NCBI RefSeq assembly: GCF_011392115.1
Contig: NZ_JAAJBT010000011.1
Coordinates: 1-45,979 of the forward strand
Direction: 5' to 3'
DNA: 45,979 nucleotides
Source of the DNA: Flavobacterium difficile
Lineage (GTDB): Bacteria > Bacteroidota > Bacteroidia > Flavobacteriales > Flavobacteriaceae
The notes below the pieces were generated by a model. It saw only the letters and a program-made list of their open reading frames with translations, made no database searches and had not been told where the DNA came from. Below, piece after piece: positions 39,539 to 45,979 of this stretch. Both the position numbers and the translations under genes were made by a program. Position 1 is the first letter of the stretch. The number at the start of each line of letters is the position of its first letter.

Positions 39539-40843
39539 ATGAACATACCAGATTCTAGTTTAAAAAGAATTGTAATTATAGGTGGCGGTTTTGCCGGAAT
39601 ATCTTTAGCTAAGAAATTAAGAAATAAAAACTATCAAGTGGTAATGATGGACAAACATAATTATCACACCTTTCAGCCTTTATTATATCAAGTAGCAACT
39701 GGTGGTTTAGAACCAGATTCCATTGCCTATCCGATTCGTAAAGTGATTAAAGAATATAAAGATTTTTACTTCAGATTAGCAGATGTGAAAGAAATTGATG
39801 CAACAAATAATAGAATTATTGCAGATATTGGTCCTTTACATTATGATTATTTAGTAGTAGCCACAGGTACAAAAACCAACTATTTTGGAAATAAAGAAAT
39901 TGAACGAAATAGTATGTCGATGAAAACTATTCCGCAATCATTAAATATTAGAAGTTTAATTTTAGAAAGTTTCGAAGCCGCTTTATTAACTGACGACGAA
40001 TCTGAACGTGAAAGTTTAATGAATTTCGTTTTAGTTGGTGGCGGACCAACAGGAGTAGAGTTAGCAGGTGCTTTAGCTGAAATGAAAAAAGCCGTATTAC
40101 CTAAAGATTATCCTGATTTAGATATCAATAAAATGCAAATTCATTTGGTTCAAAGTGGCGAAAGAATTTTAGACACAATGACAGAAAAATCTTCTGAAGC
40201 GGCAGAAAAATTCTTGGTTAAATTAGGTGTCAATGTTCATAAAAACGTTAGAGTTACAGGTTATGATAGCGTTGTGGTGACTACTAATGCAGATTTAGAA
40301 TTTCATTCTTCAACCGTAATTTGGACGGCAGGAGTGTCAGGAAAATTAATTAGTGGTTTAAATAAAGATGCCATTTTTGAAAGAATTGATAGAATTAAAG
40401 TCGATGCCTATAATAGAGTAAAAGGATACGAAAATATTTTTGCCATCGGTGATATTTGTATCATGGAAACGGAAAAATATCCGAAAGGACATCCACAAAT
40501 GGCACAACCGGCTATTCAACAAGGAAGTTTGTTAGCAGAAAATTTAGTGAACTTACAAAATAATACACCTTTAAAAGCGTTTGAATATAACGATAAAGGT
40601 TCAATGGCAACTATTGGTAGAAATAAAGCAGTGGTTGATTTACCAAAATTTCATTTTAGTGGCGTATTTGCTTGGTTTGTTTGGATGTTTATCCATCTGA
40701 TTTCCTTAATTGGATTTAAAAACAAAGCGGTAGTTTTCTTAAATTGGGTTTACAATTACATTCGTTTTGATAGAGAAGCGCGTTTGATCATACGACCTTA
40801 TAAAAAGAAAATGCTACAATCATTTACCACTGATGAGGTATAA
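39539..40843 (+). CDS. ndh: Type II NADH:quinone oxidoreductase (Ndh-like, FAD-dependent)
   Basis: 434 residues from the ATG at 39539. Two nucleotide-binding folds are visible: FAD-binding IVIIGGGFAGISLAKKL (about 11-27) and NADH-binding FVLVGGGPTGVELAGALAEM (about 161-180). KHNYHTFQPLLYQVATGGLEPDSIAYPIR (about 38-66) is characteristic of NDH-2. The FAIGDIC motif follows. The C-terminal part has a hydrophobic region FAWFVWMFIHLISLIGF (about 372-388) that would anchor it to the inner face of the membrane. It passes electrons from NADH to quinone without pumping. Confidence 0.9.
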   Translation: MNIPDSSLKRIVIIGGGFAGISLAKKLRNKNYQVVMMDKHNYHTFQPLLYQVATGGLEPDSIAYPIRKVIKEYKDFYFRLADVKEIDATNNRIIADIGPLHYDYLVVATGTKTNYFGNKEIERNSMSMKTIPQSLNIRSLILESFEAALLTDDESERESLMNFVLVGGGPTGVELAGALAEMKKAVLPKDYPDLDINKMQIHLVQSGERILDTMTEKSSEAAEKFLVKLGVNVHKNVRVTGYDSVVVTTNADLEFHSSTVIWTAGVSGKLISGLNKDAIFERIDRIKVDAYNRVKGYENIFAIGDICIMETEKYPKGHPQMAQPAIQQGSLLAENLVNLQNNTPLKAFEYNDKGSMATIGRNKAVVDLPKFHFSGVFAWFVWMFIHLISLIGFKNKAVVFLNWVYNYIRFDREARLIIRPYKKKMLQSFTTDEV

Positions 40844-40899
40844 TTAGTCAATTATTTGGTATGTCAATGTGCCAATTAAAAATACAATAAATAAAATTT

Positions 40900-40930
40900 C
40901 TTAGTGATTTAGTGCCTTCGTGGCTAAAAA
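40900..40930 (+). repeat. Period-8 CTTNGTGN element before nadC
   Basis: CTTAGTGA, TTTAGTGC, CTTCGTGG, then CTAAAAA: three near-copies of an 8-base word ending 8 bases before the nadC ATG. The same layout occurs before the YihY gene (41803-41834). Confidence 0.65.
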
Positions 40931-40938
40931 TAAAAAAT

Positions 40939-41796
40939 ATGATTACAGAACAACAATTTCAAAACGAATTAAATTTAATTATTTCCAATGCCATTAGAGA
41001 AGATGTTGGCGATGGCGACCACAGTTCATTGGCATGTATTCCAGCATCAGCACAAGGAAGTGCCAAACTTTTAGTAAAAGATAGCGGAATTATCGCTGGT
41101 GTTGAATTCGCAAAAATGGTTTTTAATTATGTAGACTCCAATATGAAGGTAGAAACTTTTATTAAAGATGGTACGGAAGTAAAATATGGCGATGTGGTTT
41201 TTCATGTACATGGAAGTTCGCAATCGATATTAAAAGCCGAACGTTTGGTGTTAAATAGCATGCAAAGAATGAGCGCTATTGCTACAAAAACTAAAAATTA
41301 TGTAAAATTAATTGAAGGAACAGGTGCTAAAATTTTAGATACTAGAAAAACTACTCCAAATTTCAGGGCTTGTGAAAAATGGGCTGTTAAAATTGGTGGT
41401 GGCGAAAATCACCGATTCGCGTTGTACGATATGATTATGTTAAAAGACAATCACAACGATTTTGCGGGAGGAATAACCGCTTCAATTGCTAAAACGAAAC
41501 AGTATTTAAAAGATAACGCCAAAGATTTAAAAATAATTGTAGAAGCTAGAAACATTGAAGAAGTGGAAGAGATTTTAGCAGCTGGAGGTGTGTATCGTAT
41601 CTTATTAGATAATTTCGATTTTGAAACCACTAAAAAAGCTGTTGAAATTATTGGTCAGCAATGTTTAACGGAATCTTCTGGAAACATTAATGAGAAAACA
41701 ATAAGAGAATATGCATTATGCGGAGTGAATTACATTTCATCAGGCGCTTTAACACATTCGGTTTATAATATGGATTTAAGTTTAAAAGCGTTATAA
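40939..41796 (+). CDS. nadC: Nicotinate-nucleotide pyrophosphorylase (carboxylating)
   Basis: 285 residues from the ATG at 40939; an upstream in-frame GTG at 40912 lies inside the period-8 repeat and is not credible. The enzyme (quinolinate phosphoribosyltransferase) converts quinolinate and PRPP to nicotinate mononucleotide in NAD synthesis. Motifs seen are REDVGDGDHSS (about 17-27), ILDTRKTTPNFRACEKWAV (about 131-149), GGGENHRFALYDMIMLKDNH (about 152-171) and VEARNIEEVEEIL. Its neighbours ndh and yihY are on the same strand. Confidence 0.94.
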   Translation: MITEQQFQNELNLIISNAIREDVGDGDHSSLACIPASAQGSAKLLVKDSGIIAGVEFAKMVFNYVDSNMKVETFIKDGTEVKYGDVVFHVHGSSQSILKAERLVLNSMQRMSAIATKTKNYVKLIEGTGAKILDTRKTTPNFRACEKWAVKIGGGENHRFALYDMIMLKDNHNDFAGGITASIAKTKQYLKDNAKDLKIIVEARNIEEVEEILAAGGVYRILLDNFDFETTKKAVEIIGQQCLTESSGNINEKTIREYALCGVNYISSGALTHSVYNMDLSLKAL

Positions 41797-41802
41797 AAAC
41801 AA

Positions 41803-41834
41803 CTTTGTGTCTTAATGCCTTTTTGGCTTAAAAA
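41803..41834 (+). repeat. Period-8 CTTNGTGN element before the YihY-family gene
   Basis: CTTTGTGT, CTTAATGC, CTTTTTGG, then CTTAAAAA, ending 3 bases before the ATG. It is a counterpart of 40900-40930. Confidence 0.65.
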
Positions 41835-41837
41835 ACT

Positions 41838-42782
41838 ATGAAATTCAATAAAGAAACTATCAAAAATCTACCCGTAATTAAGCAATTGATTGTTTTGTTA
41901 CAGCAAATTCAATTTCCAAGTTTGCAAGGCAGTTCCTTATATGATATCATTAAATTGTATCTATCAGGAATTATTTCTGGCGGAGTAACCCATCGTGCTA
42001 GTGCGATTGCGTTTAGTTTTTTTATGGCCTTGTTTCCTTTTGCGCTTTTTCTACTGAATTTAATTCCATTCATTCCATTAGAAAATTTTCAAGATGATTT
42101 TTTAACATTCGTATCGCAAAGTGTGCCGCCAAATACCTATGATGCTGTGGAAGCTATTTTAAAAGATATTTTAAATAATAGTTATAACGGCTTACTTTCA
42201 TCAGGTTTTTTATTGTCAATTTTCTTAATGTCTAACGGTATCAATGCTTTATTAGACGGATTTGAAATGTCTAAAAATATTAGTGTAAAAAGAGGCTATT
42301 TTCGACAGTATGCCATTGCAATTGCTTTGTCGTTAATCATTGCGTTTTTATTATTACTTACTGTAGCAACTTTAATTTTTGTAGCAGTTTTAATTCATCA
42401 AATAGAAACCCAGAGTGGTTATGTGTCAAAAATTCCTTTGCTAGAAACCATAAGATATGCTTTTGTGTTTTTAATGATTTTATTAATTACCTCTACTTTG
42501 TATAAATTCGGAACCAGAGAAACTAGAAAAATTTCGTTTATAAGCTACGGTTCTGTAATGACTACAGTTTTGTTTGTTTTGACTTCTTTTTTGTTTGGTA
42601 TTTATGTAGAAAAGTTTGCAAGGTACAATGAGTTGTATGGTTCTATTGGCACACTTCTTGTAATGATGTTTTATGTGTGGTTAAATTGCATTTTGGTCTT
42701 GCTTGGTTTTGAATTAAACGCTTTTATTTTTCAGTTGAAAACTATTGGTGAAAAAGTAAATCCAGATTCGAAACAAGATTAA
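41838..42782 (+). CDS. YihY/BrkB family inner-membrane protein
   Basis: 314 residues with six hydrophobic helices (about 56-80, 113-135, 150-180, 200-222, 235-257, 267-293). Family features are THRASAIAFSFFMALFPFALFLL (about 52-74) and LYGSIGTLLVMMFYVWLNCILVLLGFELNA (about 264-293). Members were once annotated as ribonuclease BN, which is incorrect for this family; their function remains open. It is co-oriented with nadC and preceded by a period-8 repeat. Confidence 0.9.
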   Translation: MKFNKETIKNLPVIKQLIVLLQQIQFPSLQGSSLYDIIKLYLSGIISGGVTHRASAIAFSFFMALFPFALFLLNLIPFIPLENFQDDFLTFVSQSVPPNTYDAVEAILKDILNNSYNGLLSSGFLLSIFLMSNGINALLDGFEMSKNISVKRGYFRQYAIAIALSLIIAFLLLLTVATLIFVAVLIHQIETQSGYVSKIPLLETIRYAFVFLMILLITSTLYKFGTRETRKISFISYGSVMTTVLFVLTSFLFGIYVEKFARYNELYGSIGTLLVMMFYVWLNCILVLLGFELNAFIFQLKTIGEKVNPDSKQD

Positions 42783-42860
42783 TTGTAAAAAACAATTATT
42801 TAATTGGACAAAACAAAAATATAACTTAACTTAGCAATAACTAAATTTTAATATACTATC

Positions 42861-43421
42861 ATGAAAAAACAAATTCTTACATTATTTATTGCTTTAACAG
42901 CAATTTTCGCTTCAGCACAGAAAACAGTTGGAGATGTTAAAGTAGATGCTAAATTAGCAGTTGAAGGTCAAAATCTAACTTTGAATGGGGCAGGAGTTCG
43001 TGAAAAAATGTTCATGGACATGTATGTAGGTTCGCTATATGTATCAAAAAAATCTACTGACGGAAATGCTATTTCAGCGGCAAATGAAGCAATGGCTATT
43101 AAATTGAATATTGTTTCAGGTTTAATTTCTTCTGAAAAAATGACAACAGCAATCACGGAAGGTTTTGAGAATTCTACTGGTAAAAAAACAGCACCATTAA
43201 AAGCTAAAATCGATAAGTTTAAAGGTTTCTTTAAAGAAAAAATTAATAAAAAAGACATTTTTATTATAGTTTACGTGCCTGGTGAAGGTGTTTCTGTTTA
43301 CAAAAATGGAACTAAAAAAGGAACTATTGATGGTTTAGATTTCAAAAAGGCATTATTCGGAATCTGGTTAGGGAACAAGCCTGCTGATGACGATTTAAAA
43401 GCAGGAATGTTAGGAAAATAA
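42861..43421 (+). CDS. Chalcone isomerase-like exported protein
   Basis: 186 residues. Signal peptide MKKQILTLFIALTAIFASAQ, then a domain with the pattern NGAGVREKMFMDMYVGSLYV (about 43-62) and a C-terminal half ending FKKALFGIWLGNKPADDDLKAGMLG (about 162-186). The last region is typical of the bacterial chalcone-isomerase-like fold. These proteins bind or process small hydrophobic ligands at most; real chalcone isomerase activity is not expected. A terminator follows. Confidence 0.85.
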   Translation: MKKQILTLFIALTAIFASAQKTVGDVKVDAKLAVEGQNLTLNGAGVREKMFMDMYVGSLYVSKKSTDGNAISAANEAMAIKLNIVSGLISSEKMTTAITEGFENSTGKKTAPLKAKIDKFKGFFKEKINKKDIFIIVYVPGEGVSVYKNGTKKGTIDGLDFKKALFGIWLGNKPADDDLKAGMLGK

Positions 43422-43439
43422 ATTCTATTATAAAAATAA

Positions 43440-43468
43440 AGAAATCCCGATTCTCATCGGGATTTTTT
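43440..43468 (+). terminator. Terminator after the chalcone isomerase-like gene
   Basis: AAATCCCGAT-TCTC-ATCGGGATTT followed by Ts. Confidence 0.85.
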
Positions 43469-43512
43469 ATTGTATTTTTTTTGAATTATCTTCATTAGTT
43501 ATTTAATTCTTC

Positions 43513-43875
43513 TTAGCCGTGGTATACTCTAGAAAAAATAATTTTGCCATCTCTAATATCTAAAACTTCAGCCACAAGCATTTCTTCTTCGTTTTCCACC
43601 TGACGAATATATTCCATAAACACTCTGTCACTATTTGCAGTTAACGAAGTTACTTTATAAAATAATGTTGGTAATCTATCAAATGCATCCTGCCACCAAA
43701 CGCGTAACGCATTTTTTCCTTTAATTAAACCTTCTGTTTCTGGTTTTCTAATTTTTAGTTTTGGACTAAAATGAAGGGCTTGTTCATCATACAAACTTAA
43801 TAACTGTTCCAAGTCATGTGCATTAAAAGCTTCAAACCATTTAAAGGCTATCGATTGATTTTGTTGTGCGATCAT
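43513..43875 (-). CDS. NTF2/SnoaL-like domain protein
   Basis: 120 residues, a single NTF2-like cone domain: FKWFEAFNAHDLEQLLSLYDEQALHFSP (about 11-38), LRVWWQDAFDRLPTLFYKV (about 57-75) and VAEVLDIRDGKIIFSRVYHG at the end. Such proteins are small ligand-binding or isomerase-like modules, and the substrate is not known. It is followed by the chalcone isomerase-like terminator on the other strand. Confidence 0.8.
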   Translation of the reverse strand: MIAQQNQSIAFKWFEAFNAHDLEQLLSLYDEQALHFSPKLKIRKPETEGLIKGKNALRVWWQDAFDRLPTLFYKVTSLTANSDRVFMEYIRQVENEEEMLVAEVLDIRDGKIIFSRVYHG

Positions 43876-43887
43876 TTTTTTTATAAG

Positions 43888-43918
43888 AATAAAAAAACCA
43901 AGTCGAAACCTGGTTTTA
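43888..43918 (-). terminator. Terminator after the M42 peptidase gene
   Basis: AAAACCA (43894-43900) pairs with TGGTTTT (43911-43917) with a T run on the minus strand. The stem is short. Confidence 0.5.
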
Positions 43919-43938
43919 ATTTATTTTGAAATTTGTTA

Positions 43939-45021
43939 TTATCTAAAATATGAGAAATCGTGATTGTTTTCTAACTTCAATAGTGTTTCGTATATTAATT
44001 TAATCACATTTTCTACATCTTCTCTGTGAACCATCTCTACAGTAGTATGCATATAACGCAAAGGTAACGAGATTAGAGCACTTGGTACGCCACCATTACT
44101 ATAAGCAAAAGCATCGGTATCTGTTCCAGTAACTCTTGAAGTAGCATGGCGTTGAAATGGAATTTTCTTTTCTTCAGCGGTATCTGTAATTAAATCTCTT
44201 AATTTATTTTGAACTGCAGGGGCATAAGCAATAACTGGACCTTTCCCCATTTTCAAATCACCTTGAATTTTTTTATCTATCATTGGTGTAGAGGTGTCGT
44301 GGGTAACATCTGTAACAATAGCAATGTTAGGTTTAATGCTTTGTGTAATCATTTCTGCTCCACGTAAACCAATTTCTTCCTGAACTGCATTAACAACATA
44401 CAAACCAAATGGTAATTTTTTCTTATTTTCTTTTAAAAGACGGGCTACTTCAGCAATCATAAAACCGCCCATTCTGTTATCTATGGCGCGACAAACAAAT
44501 TTGTTTCCGTTTAAAATTTCAAAACCATCAGGATATGTAATAACACAACCAACATGAACGCCTAAATCTTCTACTTCTTGTTTCGTACTACAACCACAAT
44601 CAATAAAAATATTTTCTACTTTGGCTGTTTCTTCTTTTCCAGCAATTCTAGTATGAATGGCTGGCCACCCAAAAACACCGCGAACAATTCCCTTTTTTGT
44701 ATGGATGTTAACACGTTTTGAAGGCGCTATTTGATGATCACTTCCTCCATTTCTTATCACATATATTAAACCATCATCAGTAATGTAGTTTACATACCAA
44801 GAAATTTCATCACTATGTCCCTCAATGACTACCTTAAATGGTGCGTCTGGATTGATAACGCCAACAGCTGTTCCATAATTATCTGTGATGAATGTATCTA
44901 CATAAGGTTTCAAATAATCCATCCACAATTTCTGACCTTCGCTTTCATATCCAGTTGGAGAGGCATTATTTAAATAGGTTTCTAAAAACGCAATCGAACT
45001 GTCTTTTAATATACTTTTCAT
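43939..45021 (-). CDS. M42-family metallo-aminopeptidase (glutamyl-aminopeptidase-like)
   Basis: 360 residues. The cocatalytic metal ligands are seen in order: EGHSDEI (His and Asp, about 71-77), CRAIDNRMGG (bridging Asp, about 175-184), AVQEEIGLRGAEM (catalytic and metal Glu pair, about 212-224), IVTDVTHDTSTP (Asp, about 236-247) and MHTTVEMVHREDV (His, about 326-338). This pattern is that of M42 tetrahedral aminopeptidases. The domain VTYPDGFEIL insertion region is the dimerisation part of the family. It probably works in the cytoplasm to finish peptide degradation. Confidence 0.9.
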   Translation of the reverse strand: MKSILKDSSIAFLETYLNNASPTGYESEGQKLWMDYLKPYVDTFITDNYGTAVGVINPDAPFKVVIEGHSDEISWYVNYITDDGLIYVIRNGGSDHQIAPSKRVNIHTKKGIVRGVFGWPAIHTRIAGKEETAKVENIFIDCGCSTKQEVEDLGVHVGCVITYPDGFEILNGNKFVCRAIDNRMGGFMIAEVARLLKENKKKLPFGLYVVNAVQEEIGLRGAEMITQSIKPNIAIVTDVTHDTSTPMIDKKIQGDLKMGKGPVIAYAPAVQNKLRDLITDTAEEKKIPFQRHATSRVTGTDTDAFAYSNGGVPSALISLPLRYMHTTVEMVHREDVENVIKLIYETLLKLENNHDFSYFR

Positions 45022-45107
45022 TTATATGATATTTTTTTGCTAAAATAAAAAATTGGCATTGAACTTGCTAATAAAATTTATAATTTTACACTTTAATATA
45101 TATAGGT

Positions 45108-45800
45108 ATGAAACGCTTTTTTTTACAGTTAGTTTTTTTATTTAGTTTCACTTTGCTTTCCGCTCAAGAAGAAGAAGGTTCAGGGGTGTCAGATACAATT
45201 GTGTATATTCAAGATTCAGATACTATAAAAGAAATTATAATCGAAGAAGTTTCTATTACAGATGAAAGTAAAGTCAAACTTACCAAAGAAGAACGCGAAC
45301 AAATTAAATTATTAGAGCGACGCGTTCGTGTTGTGTATCCTTATGCAAAATTAACTGCAGAAAAATTAACACAGATTAATGCCACAATGGCGAAGTTAAA
45401 AACTCAAAAAGAAAAGAAAAAATATTTCAAGTTAGTCGAAAAGTATTTAAATGAAGAGTTCGAACCCAAACTTAAAAAACTATCTCGTAAACAAGGACAA
45501 ATTTTGGTAAAGCTCATCAACAGGCAAACCGGTAAAACAACTTTTGACTTAATTAAAGACTATAAGAGTGGTTGGAAAGCTTTCTGGTCAAACAATACCG
45601 CGAAATTGTTTAATATAAATTTGAAAGAAATTTACGATCCAATGGAAGTTCCAGAAGATTTCTACATAGAAACCTATTTACAACGTTGCTTTGATGAAGG
45701 TAAACTTGCCAAACAAGAAGCAAAAAAGCCTATTTCAGAAAACCAATTAATTTTAAATTGGTCCATAAAGAATAAAGAAAAAGTAAAAGCGAGTAATTAA
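45108..45800 (+). CDS. DUF4294 domain exported protein
   Basis: 230 residues. Signal peptide MKRFFLQLVFLFSFTLLSAQ followed by a short acidic stretch. The DUF4294 region starts near residue 55 (KEEREQIKLLERRVRVVYPYAKLTAEKL) and continues through KYFKLVEKYLNEEFEPKLKKLSRKQGQILVKLINRQTGKT to SGWKAFWSNNTAKLFNINLKEIYDP. The family appears restricted to Bacteroidota. The function is not known to me. It is divergent from the M42 gene. Confidence 0.85.
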   Translation: MKRFFLQLVFLFSFTLLSAQEEEGSGVSDTIVYIQDSDTIKEIIIEEVSITDESKVKLTKEEREQIKLLERRVRVVYPYAKLTAEKLTQINATMAKLKTQKEKKKYFKLVEKYLNEEFEPKLKKLSRKQGQILVKLINRQTGKTTFDLIKDYKSGWKAFWSNNTAKLFNINLKEIYDPMEVPEDFYIETYLQRCFDEGKLAKQEAKKPISENQLILNWSIKNKEKVKASN

Positions 45801-45836
45801 ATTCATACTTCATTATATAGGTATAATTTTTTTTAG

Positions 45837-45937
45837 TAGCTTTAACCTGCTCTCCGCTATATTTTTTACAATCCCACCCGAAAGTTTAATAACCTTTCGG
45901 GTGTTTTTGTAAAAAGATGCCGCTACTATCAGGGCTA
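45837..45937. repeat. Long imperfect hairpin element after the DUF4294 gene
   Basis: The outer arms TAGC...CCTG (45837-45849) pair with CAGGGCTA (45930-45937), and TTTTTACAA (45863-45871) pairs with TTGTAAAAA (45907-45915). Between these are two unpaired 13-14 base stretches that each contain CCGCTA. A perfect terminator hairpin sits in the tip. Confidence 0.55.
45875..45908 (+). terminator. Terminator at the tip of the long hairpin
   Basis: CACCCGAAAG (45875-45884) pairs perfectly with CTTTCGGGTG (45894-45903), followed by five Ts. Confidence 0.8.
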
Positions 45938-45979
45938 TGGGTTTTGTTTTTAGAATAAAATTTAGTTTTAAAAGGCTGT

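Noticed and set aside
40912..40938. GTG start for nadC
   Set aside because: The codons translate a period-8 intergenic repeat; the ATG at 40939 is the family-like start.
45837..45950. Integron attC site
   Set aside because: The folded arms are suggestive, but the RYYYAAC and GTTRRRY cores do not match and no integrase or cassette array is visible in the window.

Overview
This is an AT-rich chromosomal window that reads as a member of the Flavobacteriaceae, most likely Flavobacterium or a close relative. The basis is the protein content (a fused SecDF, an enlarged LepB, the run ParA-ParB-DUF5683-DapB-LepB-WbqC, DUF4294, a reversed-order FadB-type enzyme), the absence of obvious Shine-Dalgarno sites, and many copies of the Bacteroidota promoter element TAnnTTTG, often with TTTG about 19-22 bases upstream. 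Most of the window is core chromosome. I see no insertion sequence, prophage, rRNA or CRISPR array.

Layout. 1-763: a tandem duplicated unit on the minus strand made of tRNA-Val, a terminator and a small GIY-YIG nuclease. One tRNA copy is intact and the other is a wrecked remnant fused to the end of the nuclease gene. 764-8134: folC (minus), exbB-exbD (plus), a YgiD-type dioxygenase (minus), then pyrD, rdgB and a DEAD-box RNA helicase (plus). 8191-14333: a fatty-acid beta-oxidation operon on the minus strand (marR, fused FadB, thiolase FadA, acyl-CoA dehydrogenase) with a near-perfect palindromic operator on its promoter. 14479-17089: two identical tRNA-Thr genes, a small unknown gene, then manA, queD and idi (minus). 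17191-22701: parA-parB-DUF5683-dapB-lepB-wbqC (plus). 22774-27281: secDF and an alpha-oxoamine-synthase-type PLP enzyme (minus). 27406-29928: mvaB-like lyase and guaB (plus). 29927-32709: CAP-domain protein, purB and a cysteine-free sirtuin (minus). 32742-36347: trmH (plus), then a minus-strand run of a carboxypeptidase-regulatory-like exported protein, DUF3307, SatD and DUF4268. 36392-37881: a CoA-pyrophosphatase Nudix enzyme and a PlsC-like acyltransferase. 37916-39048: an ECF sigma factor with a membrane partner. 39049-39538: a repeat-rich non-coding stretch. 39539-43421: ndh, nadC, a YihY family protein and a chalcone-isomerase-like secreted protein. 43513-45021: an NTF2-like protein and an M42 aminopeptidase (minus). 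45108-45979: DUF4294 and a long imperfect hairpin.

How the genes work together. The beta-oxidation operon contains the enzymes for the dehydrogenation, hydration, second oxidation and thiolysis steps, together with its likely regulator. The parAB cluster couples chromosome segregation to lysine/cell-wall precursor synthesis (dapB) and signal peptidase. secDF and lepB serve export. purB and guaB sit in purine synthesis and pyrD in pyrimidine synthesis.

The most unusual material is non-coding or regulatory: the tRNA/GIY-YIG unit; a recurrent leader element ending AATCTGTGTT found upstream of four genes in the same orientation; period-8 to period-15 intergenic repeats; the AGGCT-type inverted repeats in front of satD; and the MarR operator. 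All functional calls are from reading the sequence; no database search was run.
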